Of a DNA stretch of 16,249 bases, positions 1 through 7,184 are shown piece after piece. The stretch is from JAJPKK01 sp035311445. GTDB lineage: Bacteria > Pseudomonadota > Alphaproteobacteria > Rhizobiales > Xanthobacteraceae. Location of the stretch: NCBI GenBank assembly GCA_035311445.1, contig DATGCX010000067.1, positions 1-16,249 of the forward strand, written 5' to 3'. The notes beneath the pieces were generated by a model. It made no database searches, had not been told where the DNA came from, and saw only the letters and a list, made by a program, of their open reading frames with translations. The position numbers and the translations under genes are program-made. The number at the start of each line of letters is the position of its first letter. Position 1 is the stretch's first letter.

Positions 1-1055
1 TGCAAGCCGAACGCGCTCATTTCGTCCGGGAACCCGAACTCCTCCGCCCTCGGCCACACGCCGCAGACACGGTCGGTCGACACGCCCGGCTTGATCAGCT
101 CGATCGCTTTGTCGAGCCATTCGCGCGCCTTCTTGTAGGCATCGTGCTGAACCGGCGTTGCACGGCCCACATTGAAGGTGCGGTAATAGCAGGTGCGATA
201 GCCCATGAACGATTGCAGAATATCGAAGAAGGCCTGATCGCCCGGCCGCAGCATGCGGTCGGTGAAATTGTGCGGATGGGGATTGCAGCGTTCGCCTGAG
301 ATTGCGTTGATCGCCTCAACGTCGTCGGAACCGTGCTGGTAGAGAAACTGATTTACACTGGCGACAATGTCGTTCTCGCGGACCCCGGGCTTGAGCTGCT
401 CGTAGACCAGGTGATAGGCGCCGTCCACCATGGCGGCGGCGCGATTGAGCAGCGCGATCTCGTCGGCGGATTTGATCTCGCGGGCCTCCAGCATCACCTG
501 CTGGCCGTCGTGCACCTTGAGGCCTGCCCGTTCCAGCTCGAACATCATCGGCGGCTCGATGATGTCGACCCCGATCGGCATATCGGCGACGCCTGCTTCC
601 CGGACCAGGGCCGCAAGCTCTTCGGCATGGCGCTTCATCAGGCCGAAAGCGGGGTTGACGGTGCCGCGAAGGCCGACCAGTCCGGCTTTGCAGTTCTCCG
701 GCGCCAGCCACGGCGTATAGAGCTTGTGGTGCACGGCCGCAGAGCCGAAATCCCACAGGATCGGTTCGCCGGTACGGGTGAGCAGCGCCCAGCGCGAGAG
801 CTTGTCGCGCTCCCATTCGCCGATCTTGGTCGAGGTGATGTAGCGGATGTTGTTCACGTCGAACACAAGCAGCGCGCCAAGGTCGGAATTCTCAAGGGCT
901 GCTTTGACGCGCGAGAGCCGGTAACGGTGCAGGCGGCGGTAGTCGACCCGCTCTTCGAAATCGACTCCCATGGTGCCCAGCGCCGGCAAGGCCCGGCCCC
1001 AATTGAACCGCGGATCGATGTCCTCGGCACGGATTTCATACATTTTCTGTTCCAT
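1..1055 (-). CDS. M24-family hydrolase (creatinase / Xaa-Pro aminopeptidase fold), C-terminus cut off by window edge
   Basis: The visible 351 residues have the two-domain plan of the M24 'pita-bread' family: an N-terminal creatinase-like domain (about 45-190, with the stretch LLVFDVNNIRYITSTK) and the start of the catalytic domain (from about 200). His262 in the motif PHNFTDR matches the active-site His of creatinase and aminopeptidase P. Asp278 in FFDILQSFMGY matches the first metal-binding Asp. The second Asp, normally in a GYxSDxTRTF context, is Cys289 here (GYRTCYYRTF). The HGLG and two Glu ligands would lie beyond the left edge, so metal dependence cannot be settled. ATG at 1053-1055 is preceded by GAGGAG at a good distance. 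It lies downstream of the dehydrogenase gene on the same strand, 171 bases away across a repeat element. Family assignment is firm. Substrate is unknown: peptide, amidino compound or a non-peptidase activity are all possible. Confidence 0.85.
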   Translation of the reverse strand, partial: MEQKMYEIRAEDIDPRFNWGRALPALGTMGVDFEERVDYRRLHRYRLSRVKAALENSDLGALLVFDVNNIRYITSTKIGEWERDKLSRWALLTRTGEPILWDFGSAAVHHKLYTPWLAPENCKAGLVGLRGTVNPAFGLMKRHAEELAALVREAGVADMPIGVDIIEPPMMFELERAGLKVHDGQQVMLEAREIKSADEIALLNRAAAMVDGAYHLVYEQLKPGVRENDIVASVNQFLYQHGSDDVEAINAISGERCNPHPHNFTDRMLRPGDQAFFDILQSFMGYRTCYYRTFNVGRATPVQHDAYKKAREWLDKAIELIKPGVSTDRVCGVWPRAEEFGFPDEMSAFGL

Positions 1056-1094
1056 GGTCGTCTCCTCGGAAAGTCGGTATCCACTTTCGGCACC

Positions 1095-1212
1095 GTAGCC
1101 CGGATTGCGTAAGCGCCCCTCGCGCTGGCGCAATCCGGGTGCGGCCTCGCGCGCGTAGGGGAACCTACCTTAGCCCTGACCCAGGATTTCGCTATCGCTC
1201 AATCCGGGCTAC
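1095..1212. repeat. REP-like inverted-repeat element, GTAGCCCGGATTG type
   Basis: The ends form a perfect 13-base inverted repeat, GTAGCCCGGATTG (1095-1107) and CAATCCGGGCTAC (1200-1212). Inside the left half there is a further hairpin, CCCGGATTGCG (1099-1109) with CGCAATCCGGG (1129-1139). It lies between the dehydrogenase stop (1227) and the M24 gene start (1055), so it may fold in the shared transcript and change expression of the downstream gene. The element at 8453-8541 has the same tips and two-hairpin plan. Confidence 0.8.
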
Positions 1213-1226
1213 ATGACCCAGCCGTT

Positions 1227-2183
1227 TCAACTCTCCAACCCGGTCGGCACTTTCTTGCCCTCGCTCTTAAGCTTCATGCCGGCTGCGAGCGCCATCGTTT
1301 CCATCAGGGCGGCAAAGTCCTTGGCCAGATAGGCATCCGGATCGGCCTGCAGGGTCGCGGCGCCGAAATGCCCCTGCAGCATTTCGCGAGTCGCGGCCGT
1401 CACCGGCATCGGCACGTCCATCTCGCGGGCAAGCTCCAGGCCAAGATCGAGGTCCTTGCGCAGCAACTCCGGTGTGAACGTCGTAGTCCAGTCGAGATTG
1501 ACCAGGGCCGGCGTCTTGTATGCGGTGAACATCGAGCCCATCACGCTGTTGTTAAGGAACGCCAGAAAGGCATGGCGCGGCACGCCCAGTTTATTAGTGA
1601 GCAGCGTAATCTCGATCAGATTTTCGATCACCACGCCGAGCATGATGTTGTGCGCGATCTTGCAGATACGTGCCAGTTCATCGCCGCCCACGTAGGAAAC
1701 GCCACGTGGGGCAAACACCCTGATCATCGGCTCGACCGCACGAAACGCCGCCTCGGGGCCGGACGCCACCGCAGAGAGCTTGCCGGCATTGATGACCTTG
1801 GCATTGCCGCTTACCGGGCAGCAGATGAAATGGGCGCCGCGCTCGCCGAGCCTCTTGCGAATAGCCGCCGATTCCTCGACCGCGATAGTCGAGCAGTCAA
1901 CGAAGATCGGCGGCACCTTGTTGGCGGCGCAGATCCCATTCGGACCGAAATAGACCTCCTGTAGATCCTTGCCGGTGGAAACGATCGCAAACAGTATGTC
2001 GACATTGGCAAGATCGGTCGGCTTGTCGACAATCTTGCCGCCGCAGGCGGCAAGCGGATCGGCCTTGGCACGGGTGCGGTTCCAGATCGAAACGTCGTAG
2101 CCGGCCTTGAGCAGCCGCTCGGCCATCGGAAATCCCATGCGGCCCATTCCGATCCAGCCGATTTTTTTCGTCGTGTCCAGCAT
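1227..2183 (-). CDS. NAD(P)-dependent 3-hydroxyisobutyrate dehydrogenase-family oxidoreductase (beta-hydroxyacid dehydrogenase)
   Basis: This 318-residue protein has the usual length of the beta-hydroxyacid dehydrogenase family, which oxidises hydroxyacids or reduces semialdehydes in the cytoplasm. The N-terminal Rossmann motif is GMGRMG (12-17), followed by AERLLKAGYDVSIWNRT; the Arg near the end of the second strand suggests NADP but does not prove it. The catalytic Lys175 and Asn179 are in KIAHN at the start of the all-helical C-terminal domain. The substrate-binding loop, usually DAPVSGG, is CCPVSGN here (Ser125 and Gly126 kept, flanking Asp and Gly replaced), so the substrate may differ from hydroxyisobutyrate or tartronate. 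ATG at 2183 follows a clear GAGGAG. It is the first gene of a likely two-gene minus-strand unit with the M24 hydrolase. Family call is firm, substrate open. Confidence 0.9.
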   Translation of the reverse strand: MLDTTKKIGWIGMGRMGFPMAERLLKAGYDVSIWNRTRAKADPLAACGGKIVDKPTDLANVDILFAIVSTGKDLQEVYFGPNGICAANKVPPIFVDCSTIAVEESAAIRKRLGERGAHFICCPVSGNAKVINAGKLSAVASGPEAAFRAVEPMIRVFAPRGVSYVGGDELARICKIAHNIMLGVVIENLIEITLLTNKLGVPRHAFLAFLNNSVMGSMFTAYKTPALVNLDWTTTFTPELLRKDLDLGLELAREMDVPMPVTAATREMLQGHFGAATLQADPDAYLAKDFAALMETMALAAGMKLKSEGKKVPTGLES

Positions 2184-2581
2184 ACCGTTTCTCCTCGGAA
2201 CTCACACCGCGTTCACTTACAATGATGCACCGCGAACAGATTTCAACGCGGCTGCGGTATCACAGCCCCCATGAACCGGCAACGACAAGCATAATGTCGC
2301 ATCTACGCATTACAGGCGCGACGTCGGTCAGCACATCGGTGGGCGTCGCCTAGAGCAAGTCCCGCTGAGATGCGGTCAGCGTCATTGCCCTGACCCGGCA
2401 ATCCATCCCCCTCCCTTCCCTTTCCCCGCACGCGGGTCAGGCCCGCGGGTGACGAGCGAAGCGTGGCTCAAACTCATCGAGACATGCTGTGGCTTGCGGT
2501 TTTGTTGCCGGGATCGCGGCGCCGCTCGATGTAACAGTGCCGGATTTCCGGTATGACAGGTCTGCAGGCCGGGAGCGCGAC
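2184..2581. other. Divergent intergenic region with repeat-derived sequence
   Basis: These 398 bases separate the minus-strand dehydrogenase from the plus-strand membrane protein, so promoters for both should lie here. The part from about 2378 to 2460 resembles a degenerate repeat element: TGCCCTGACCCGGCAATCCA followed by a pyrimidine-rich run, then a stem CGCGGG (2431-2436) with CCCGCG (2442-2447). The only other notable signal is the weak minus-strand promoter candidate listed separately. No convincing gene or RNA was found here. Confidence 0.5.
2217..2246 (-). promoter_or_regulatory. Possible sigma-70-type promoter for the dehydrogenase
   Basis: Read on the minus strand, TTGAAA (2246-2241) and TTGTAA (2222-2217) are separated by 18 bases. 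This would place the transcript start about 30 bases before the ATG at 2183. The -10 match is mediocre, so this is only a candidate. Confidence 0.25.
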
Positions 2582-3715
2582 GTGAAAACAAAATGCCAGC
2601 TCGAGGAGGCAAATCGTATCTGGAGGTGGATGCTCGCGATCGATTGCGCGATCGTGCCGGCGTTGTTTTTCTACAAGCTCTTCTATTCGGCGCCGCAAAT
2701 CGGGTACATTCATTTGTTGGCGACTTATCACTTCGGCTTCGCCAGACGCGCCCTCGTCGGCACGATCGTCTCCTGGTTCATCAACCGCGTTCCGATCTGG
2801 TACGTCTACGCGATCGGAGGTGCCGCGTGGATCGCGACCGTGATTATGTTCGTTGTCGCTTTTCGAAAAATATTCGGATTAAGCGAAAAGACGTTCTCCC
2901 TGTTCGTTTTCATGATCGGGTCACCGTTCTTCTTCAAGAACTTCATGTATGGGATCGAATATTTCGATATCTATGGCTGTCTCCTGGCACTCGTTGCGTT
3001 GGTGATCCCCGTCGGTCTGGCCTATCCGCTCGTCATCGGGGCGGGCTGCGTCTGCCTGATCCTGATGCACCATATCCATTTCCTGCTGTACGTTCCGACG
3101 ATCGCCTTTATCGCGCTCGTGCGATACGGACTGCTGCCGGGAATTTCGAAGGAAAAGGTCGCGTGCGGCGTCATCGCCGCATCGGTGCTGTCGGTGGTTT
3201 TCATGGCAGCGGCTTATTTCGGGCGCATGCCGGTCCCCCAGGAGACATTTCTGGCTTATGTAAGTGCCCGCGCAGCCGATGCGCTCGATCCGTCGGGGAC
3301 GAACATCTGGTACTCAACGATCGCACAGGAGGTCGAGGGAACCTGGGCCGTCATGTGGCGCAACAGTGCCCGCATCCCGATCTATGCGGCGCTGATCGCC
3401 GCGCACACCCCCGTAGCCCGCTGTTTGTGGGCTTTGATCGGGAATTTGTCGATCCCATTTCACCGCACGACTTCGATCCTCGGGATAGGGTCGATCTCGA
3501 TCGGGTATCTTGTAATCTCTTTGGTCGTGTTCGACTATTCGCGATGGGTTTCAAACTGGGCCGTGTGCATGTTTTTGCTGATCCTCGCCATTCGGCTGCT
3601 CCCCTCGACGTCGACGGATACCGACGTTCCGATCCGGCCGGACAACCTCGTCAATCTCGTGCTGGCGTGGACCGTGACTGTGATACCGAGAGTGGGCATC
3701 ACAAAGCCCTTTTGA
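2582..3715 (+). CDS. Polytopic integral membrane protein of unknown function
   Basis: I do not recognise this 377-residue protein by name. It is mostly hydrophobic, with roughly eight to ten membrane-spanning segments (for example near 15-35, 72-92, 125-150, 155-178, 190-210, 290-310 and 315-335). A short motif GFARRALVGTI follows the first segment, and MHHIHFLLYVP lies in the fifth; similar RRxLxG and histidine motifs occur in multi-span envelope proteins, including glycosyltransferase-like ones, but that link is only suggestive. I chose GTG at 2582 because GGGAG precedes it and it immediately precedes the first membrane segment. An in-frame GTG at 2489 would add 31 residues of poor-looking sequence. 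It ends 30 bases before the first permease gene, so it may share a transcript with the transporter. Base composition looks slightly more A+T rich than its neighbours. Confidence 0.8.
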   Translation: MKTKCQLEEANRIWRWMLAIDCAIVPALFFYKLFYSAPQIGYIHLLATYHFGFARRALVGTIVSWFINRVPIWYVYAIGGAAWIATVIMFVVAFRKIFGLSEKTFSLFVFMIGSPFFFKNFMYGIEYFDIYGCLLALVALVIPVGLAYPLVIGAGCVCLILMHHIHFLLYVPTIAFIALVRYGLLPGISKEKVACGVIAASVLSVVFMAAAYFGRMPVPQETFLAYVSARAADALDPSGTNIWYSTIAQEVEGTWAVMWRNSARIPIYAALIAAHTPVARCLWALIGNLSIPFHRTTSILGIGSISIGYLVISLVVFDYSRWVSNWAVCMFLLILAIRLLPSTSTDTDVPIRPDNLVNLVLAWTVTVIPRVGITKPF

Positions 3716-3745
3716 GGCCGTTGCGTTGAGTCCGCGCGTGTTGAG

Positions 3746-4543
3746 ATGAAAGCGCAGGTGCCTGTCGCGCAGCATGAAAGCCGGTTGCGCGTGATTGCAC
3801 GCAACGCTTTACCGTTCGTGGTGGTAGCGGCGGCGTGGGAGGCCCTGGCTTATGCTGGCGTCTTTCCGGCGCGGCTTTTTCCGCCCGTCGAGACTGTGGC
3901 CGCTGCACTGGTTCGGCTGACCGTCGCGGGCATTCTTCCGCACCACGCGCTCGACACCGTCCTGCGCCTTTCGGGCGGTTTCATACTCGCCGCGATTGCC
4001 GGCGTTGCGGTCGGCATCGCGATGGGCCGGTGGCGGTTGGCCGAAGACGTGTTCCTGCCGCTGGTCAGCATCGGAGCGCCGATTCCGGGTCTCGCCTATG
4101 CGCCACTGTTCCTGTTGTGGTTTGGTCTCGGCAACCTGTCGGCGGTGCTGTTGGTCGGCTTCGTGTCGGCGTTTCCGATCATCTTCAATACCTGGACCGG
4201 CGTGAAGGCCGTCAAGGAAGTCTGGGTGCGCTCCGCCCAGGCCATGGGGGCCGACAATCGACGGCTGTTCCGCCACATCATCTTGCCGGGTGCTTTGCCC
4301 TATATCCTCACTGGCCTACGTCTTGGGCTTGCCCAGGCCTGGCGTATCCTGGTCGGGGTCGAAATGCTCGCAGCGGTGCCGTGGGGGCTCGGCTGGCTCA
4401 TTTTCGGGTCACGCGAGTTCCTTAATACGGACGTCATGCTGGCCGGCATCATCGTTATTGCGATCATCGGACTGGCCCTCGAAAAGCTGGTGTTTCAGCG
4501 CATCGAAGATTTCACCATCGTGCGATGGGGAATGATGAAATGA
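3746..4543 (+). CDS. ABC transporter permease, nitrate/sulfonate/taurine type (first of a tandem pair)
   Basis: This 265-residue inner-membrane protein belongs to the binding-protein-dependent permease family (SsuC/TauC-like), with about six membrane helices. The cytoplasmic EAA loop that contacts the ATPase is visible as SAQAMGADNRRLFRHIILPG followed by ALPYILTGLR. The N-terminal region FPARLFPPVETV is the typical 'LPSP' lead-in before the first core helices. The C-terminal half is closely related to that of the next gene: both contain a GLGW.IF...EFLN.DVM pattern and finish near RWGM. ATG at 3746 is the first in-frame start after the membrane-protein gene; its ribosome site is weak. The stop overlaps the start of the second permease by four bases, which points to translational coupling and a permease heterodimer. 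The substrate cannot be read from the sequence. Confidence 0.93.
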   Translation: MKAQVPVAQHESRLRVIARNALPFVVVAAAWEALAYAGVFPARLFPPVETVAAALVRLTVAGILPHHALDTVLRLSGGFILAAIAGVAVGIAMGRWRLAEDVFLPLVSIGAPIPGLAYAPLFLLWFGLGNLSAVLLVGFVSAFPIIFNTWTGVKAVKEVWVRSAQAMGADNRRLFRHIILPGALPYILTGLRLGLAQAWRILVGVEMLAAVPWGLGWLIFGSREFLNTDVMLAGIIVIAIIGLALEKLVFQRIEDFTIVRWGMMK

Positions 4544-5331
4544 CGGCATCCCCCGAGCGATGGCGCATGGTTCGCCGTACCGTCGTCACCTTGCTGGCGG
4601 CGGCAGCGCTCTATGAAGCAGCGGCGCGGAGCGGCATTTTCCCGGCCGTGCTGGTGCCGACCCTGCCGAAGGTCGCACGCACGCTGGTCAATCTCGTGCA
4701 AGACGGCACCATGCTCTGGCATGTGTCCTACACTCTTGCGCGGGTCATGTGCGGTTTTGCACTTGCCATCGTGGTCGGACTGCCGCTCGGCATTCTGATG
4801 GGACGGATTCGCGCGCTGGAAAATTTTGTCATGCCGCTCGCCAGCGCCTTGATGCCGATCCCATCGCTCGCCTGGGTGCCGGTCTTCATCCTGTGGTTCG
4901 GACTCGGAGACATCGTAACGGCACTGATCGTATTCTACGCGGCGATGTTCCCGATGCTGCTCAATGCATGGACCGGCGTACGGGCCGTCAATCCGATATG
5001 GTTGCGCGCGGCGGGTGCAATGGGTGCCGGTGAAGGCGCGCTGTTCCGGAAGGTGATCATTCCGGGCACCCTGCCTTTCATCATCACCGGCCTGCGCCAA
5101 GCGTTCCAGCGGTCGTGGATCGCGGTGATCGGCGCCGAGATGCTGGCGGCCTCGGATTGGGGCCTTGGCTGGGTCATCTTCGATGCCAAGGAATTTCTAA
5201 ATGCGGACGTCATGATGGCATCCCTTATCGTGATCGGAGGCATCGGCTACGCGTTCGAGCGGCTGGTGTTCGGCTCTCTGGAACGTATCACCGTTTTGCG
5301 ATGGGGGATGGTACAGGCCGCCAAGAGTTGA
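4540..5331 (+). CDS. ABC transporter permease, nitrate/sulfonate/taurine type (second of a tandem pair)
   Basis: A 263-residue member of the same permease family as the gene before it and evidently its paralogue. Shared landmarks include PIPSLAWVPVFILWFGLG, the EAA loop AAGAMGAGEGALFRKVIIPG, and the C-terminal GLGWVIFDAKEFLNADVM. ATG at 4540 is preferred because it forms an ATGA overlap with the previous stop and has GGGGA about nine bases upstream. An in-frame ATG at 4525 would add five residues and overlap more. The next gene, the ATPase, begins nine bases after the stop. Most transporters of this class use two copies of one permease, so two diverged permeases suggest a heterodimeric channel. 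Family call is firm. Confidence 0.93.
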   Translation: MTASPERWRMVRRTVVTLLAAAALYEAAARSGIFPAVLVPTLPKVARTLVNLVQDGTMLWHVSYTLARVMCGFALAIVVGLPLGILMGRIRALENFVMPLASALMPIPSLAWVPVFILWFGLGDIVTALIVFYAAMFPMLLNAWTGVRAVNPIWLRAAGAMGAGEGALFRKVIIPGTLPFIITGLRQAFQRSWIAVIGAEMLAASDWGLGWVIFDAKEFLNADVMMASLIVIGGIGYAFERLVFGSLERITVLRWGMVQAAKS

Positions 5332-5339
5332 GTAACGCC

Positions 5340-6140
5340 ATGTCCGACATCGAAATCCGCGATGTTTCGCTTGTCTACGACACGCCGAGCGGACCCGTGA
5401 AGGCGATCGACAACGCGACTATCCGCATCGCAGCGTCGGAGTTTCTGTGCATCGTTGGCCCGTCCGGCTGCGGCAAGTCGACGCTGCTCAATCTCGTGGC
5501 CGGATTTCTCAGTCCGACCTCTGGCGAAATCAAAATCGGCAGCAGTCCGCTGAGCGGCCATGGTATGGATCGCGGCGTCGTGTTCCAGGATTTCGCGCAA
5601 TTGTTCCCGTGGCGGACCGCGCTCGGCAATGTGGCCTTCGGTCTGGAAATGAAAGGCCTCAGTAAGGAGCGTCGCGAAGAGATCGCGCTTTCGCACCTCG
5701 CCCTCGTCAAGCTCGGGGAATTTGCGCATTCGTACCCGCATCATCTGTCGGGCGGCATGCAGCAGCGCGTGGCCATCGCACGAGCGCTCGCCTACAACCC
5801 GTCCGTGCTGTTGATGGATGAACCGTTCGCTGCGCTCGATGCTTTGACACGGGACGCCATGCAGCGTCTGCTTGCGGATGTATGGCGGGCGACGCGCAAG
5901 ACCGTCGTCTATGTAACGCACAATGTCGCCGAGGCCGTATATCTCGCCGATCGTGTGGTGGTGATGACGCCCCATCCGGGGCGGGTGAAAATCGAGCTTC
6001 CGATCACGCTACCGCGCCCCCGTGACCCACTCAGTGTCGAGTTCCTGCAATGCCAGAAGGACCTGCTGCGACATCTCGGCAGCGAAATGGACGCCTCGGA
6101 CGCCCCGAAAATCTGCGATGATGGCGCAACGCAAAGATGA
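5340..6140 (+). CDS. ABC transporter ATP-binding protein, nitrate/sulfonate/taurine type
   Basis: This 266-residue cytoplasmic ATPase should drive the two permeases upstream. All motifs are intact: Walker A GPSGCGKST (40-48), Q-loop in VFQDFAQLFPW, signature LSGGMQQR, Walker B VLLMDEPF, D-loop AALDALT and the H-loop His in VYVTHN. The phrase FPWRTALGNVAFGLE is typical of the SsuB/TauB group. ATG at 5340 is chosen because it gives the usual family N-terminus (MSDIEIRDVSL) right after the permease stop at 5331. The open frame extends far upstream but only as antisense-like sequence inside the permease. The ribosome site is weak, consistent with coupled translation. The following binding-protein gene starts 17 bases after the stop. 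Confidence 0.95.
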   Translation: MSDIEIRDVSLVYDTPSGPVKAIDNATIRIAASEFLCIVGPSGCGKSTLLNLVAGFLSPTSGEIKIGSSPLSGHGMDRGVVFQDFAQLFPWRTALGNVAFGLEMKGLSKERREEIALSHLALVKLGEFAHSYPHHLSGGMQQRVAIARALAYNPSVLLMDEPFAALDALTRDAMQRLLADVWRATRKTVVYVTHNVAEAVYLADRVVVMTPHPGRVKIELPITLPRPRDPLSVEFLQCQKDLLRHLGSEMDASDAPKICDDGATQR

Positions 6141-6156
6141 TCGGGAGAAACGCGCG

Positions 6157-7149
6157 ATGACCAACTCGCACCCCGCAATGACCCGCAGATCTTGTCTCAC
6201 TGCTGCCGCCGGACTGACGCTCGGTTTGCTGCACCCCTATCCGGGGCTCGCGCTCGAAAAAATCCGTCAGGGCTACCAGACCAACATCTGGGGCATGCCG
6301 ACCTACTATTTGCTGCGGTCCGGCATTCTCGAAAAGCACGGCATCACGTCCGAAGAGTTTCCGGTTCCATCTGGCAATCTCACCATGCAGCAAATGGTGG
6401 CTCGGCAGGTCGACCTCGGAACCTATGCGGGACAGTCGATGATCCTCGGCCACGACAAAGGCGGACTGGTAGGCATCGCGCAAATCGAGCTGGTCGGCAA
6501 GACCACCCAGGTGATGGTGCGCAAAGACCTTAATATCAACTCGATCGAGCAACTCCGGGGCAAGAAGATCGCCAACCAGACCGGCTCTTCGATCGGCAAC
6601 GTGTTCGTCGACACCATCGCGCCGATGCACGGTCTGCGGAAGGGCGACTATCAGGAAGTCCGCATGGACGTGAACAACATGGTCGCCGCCATGGCGGCCA
6701 AGACGGTCGACGCGATGGTCAATGTCGAGCCCTACAACATGATTGCGGAGGCGGAGGGCATCGCCACCGGAATCATGGATTTTTCAACCGTGGACAAGAT
6801 GCCGTTGTTCATGGCCGCGACGCCCGATTTCCTGCAGAAGAGCGCCGATACCGTGATTGCCTATCTCAAGGCATGGCTTGATGTGGGCCAGGACTTCAAG
6901 ACCGCGCCCGACAAAGTCGCCGACGTGATCTTCGGGTTCTACACTGACAAGGGCTATAAGATAGCCCGTGATATCTTCCGGAAAGCGCTTTCCCGGATCG
7001 AGGTCGATCCAGGCTTTCCCGTCGACCTTAAGCCCTATATGCAGGAGCAGGCCGAAATTCTCTTAAAGGCGCGGATCATTTCGGCAATCCCGGATTGGAG
7101 CAAGGCACTGCGGCCGGAATTCATGGAGCGCGCCCGCACAGGCGCGTGA
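6157..7149 (+). CDS. ABC transporter substrate-binding protein (NMT1/SsuA-like), periplasmic
   Basis: This 330-residue protein is the likely periplasmic receptor for the transporter encoded just upstream. The N-terminus has Arg-Arg (TRRSCLTAAAG), then a hydrophobic stretch and a probable cleavage region around GLALEK; it could be a Tat or an ordinary Sec leader, and no lipobox is seen. The mature part follows the NMT1/THI5-like two-lobe binding fold: IRQGYQTNIWGMPTYYLLRS, a QMVARQVDLGTYAG segment, and LRGKKIANQTGSSIGNVFVD in the hinge region. ATG at 6157 has GGGAGA upstream at good spacing. ATG at 6121, also in frame, would overlap the ATPase gene and bury the leader. The LVIVD gene starts 35 bases downstream, so both are probably on one transcript. 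Ligand unknown. Confidence 0.9.
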   Translation: MTNSHPAMTRRSCLTAAAGLTLGLLHPYPGLALEKIRQGYQTNIWGMPTYYLLRSGILEKHGITSEEFPVPSGNLTMQQMVARQVDLGTYAGQSMILGHDKGGLVGIAQIELVGKTTQVMVRKDLNINSIEQLRGKKIANQTGSSIGNVFVDTIAPMHGLRKGDYQEVRMDVNNMVAAMAAKTVDAMVNVEPYNMIAEAEGIATGIMDFSTVDKMPLFMAATPDFLQKSADTVIAYLKAWLDVGQDFKTAPDKVADVIFGFYTDKGYKIARDIFRKALSRIEVDPGFPVDLKPYMQEQAEILLKARIISAIPDWSKALRPEFMERARTGA

Positions 7150-7184
7150 TTACCTGGTCTCCGCGACTTGTGTGAGGGGAAGGA

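Noticed and set aside
333..1112. Long plus-strand open frame opposite the M24 gene
   Set aside because: It is antisense to a gene with clear family motifs and a ribosome site; its product shows no recognisable domain.
1247..1259. GGCAC-TTTC-TTGC resembling a sigma-54 promoter
   Set aside because: The spacing between GG and GC is one base short, and it lies inside the 3' end of the dehydrogenase gene.
2593..3729. A 378-codon open frame overlapping the membrane protein in another frame
   Set aside because: The product is extremely Arg/Asp-rich with no domain, typical of a shifted frame in GC-rich DNA. The other frame gives coherent membrane helices.
5115..5339. N-terminal extension of the ATPase frame into the permease gene
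   Set aside because: The extra residues are shifted-frame permease sequence; the family N-terminus begins at the ATG at 5340.
6178..6200. Firm Tat-substrate call for the first binding protein
   Set aside because: TRRSCL departs from the usual SRRxFLK pattern, and an ordinary Sec leader with basic residues would look the same.
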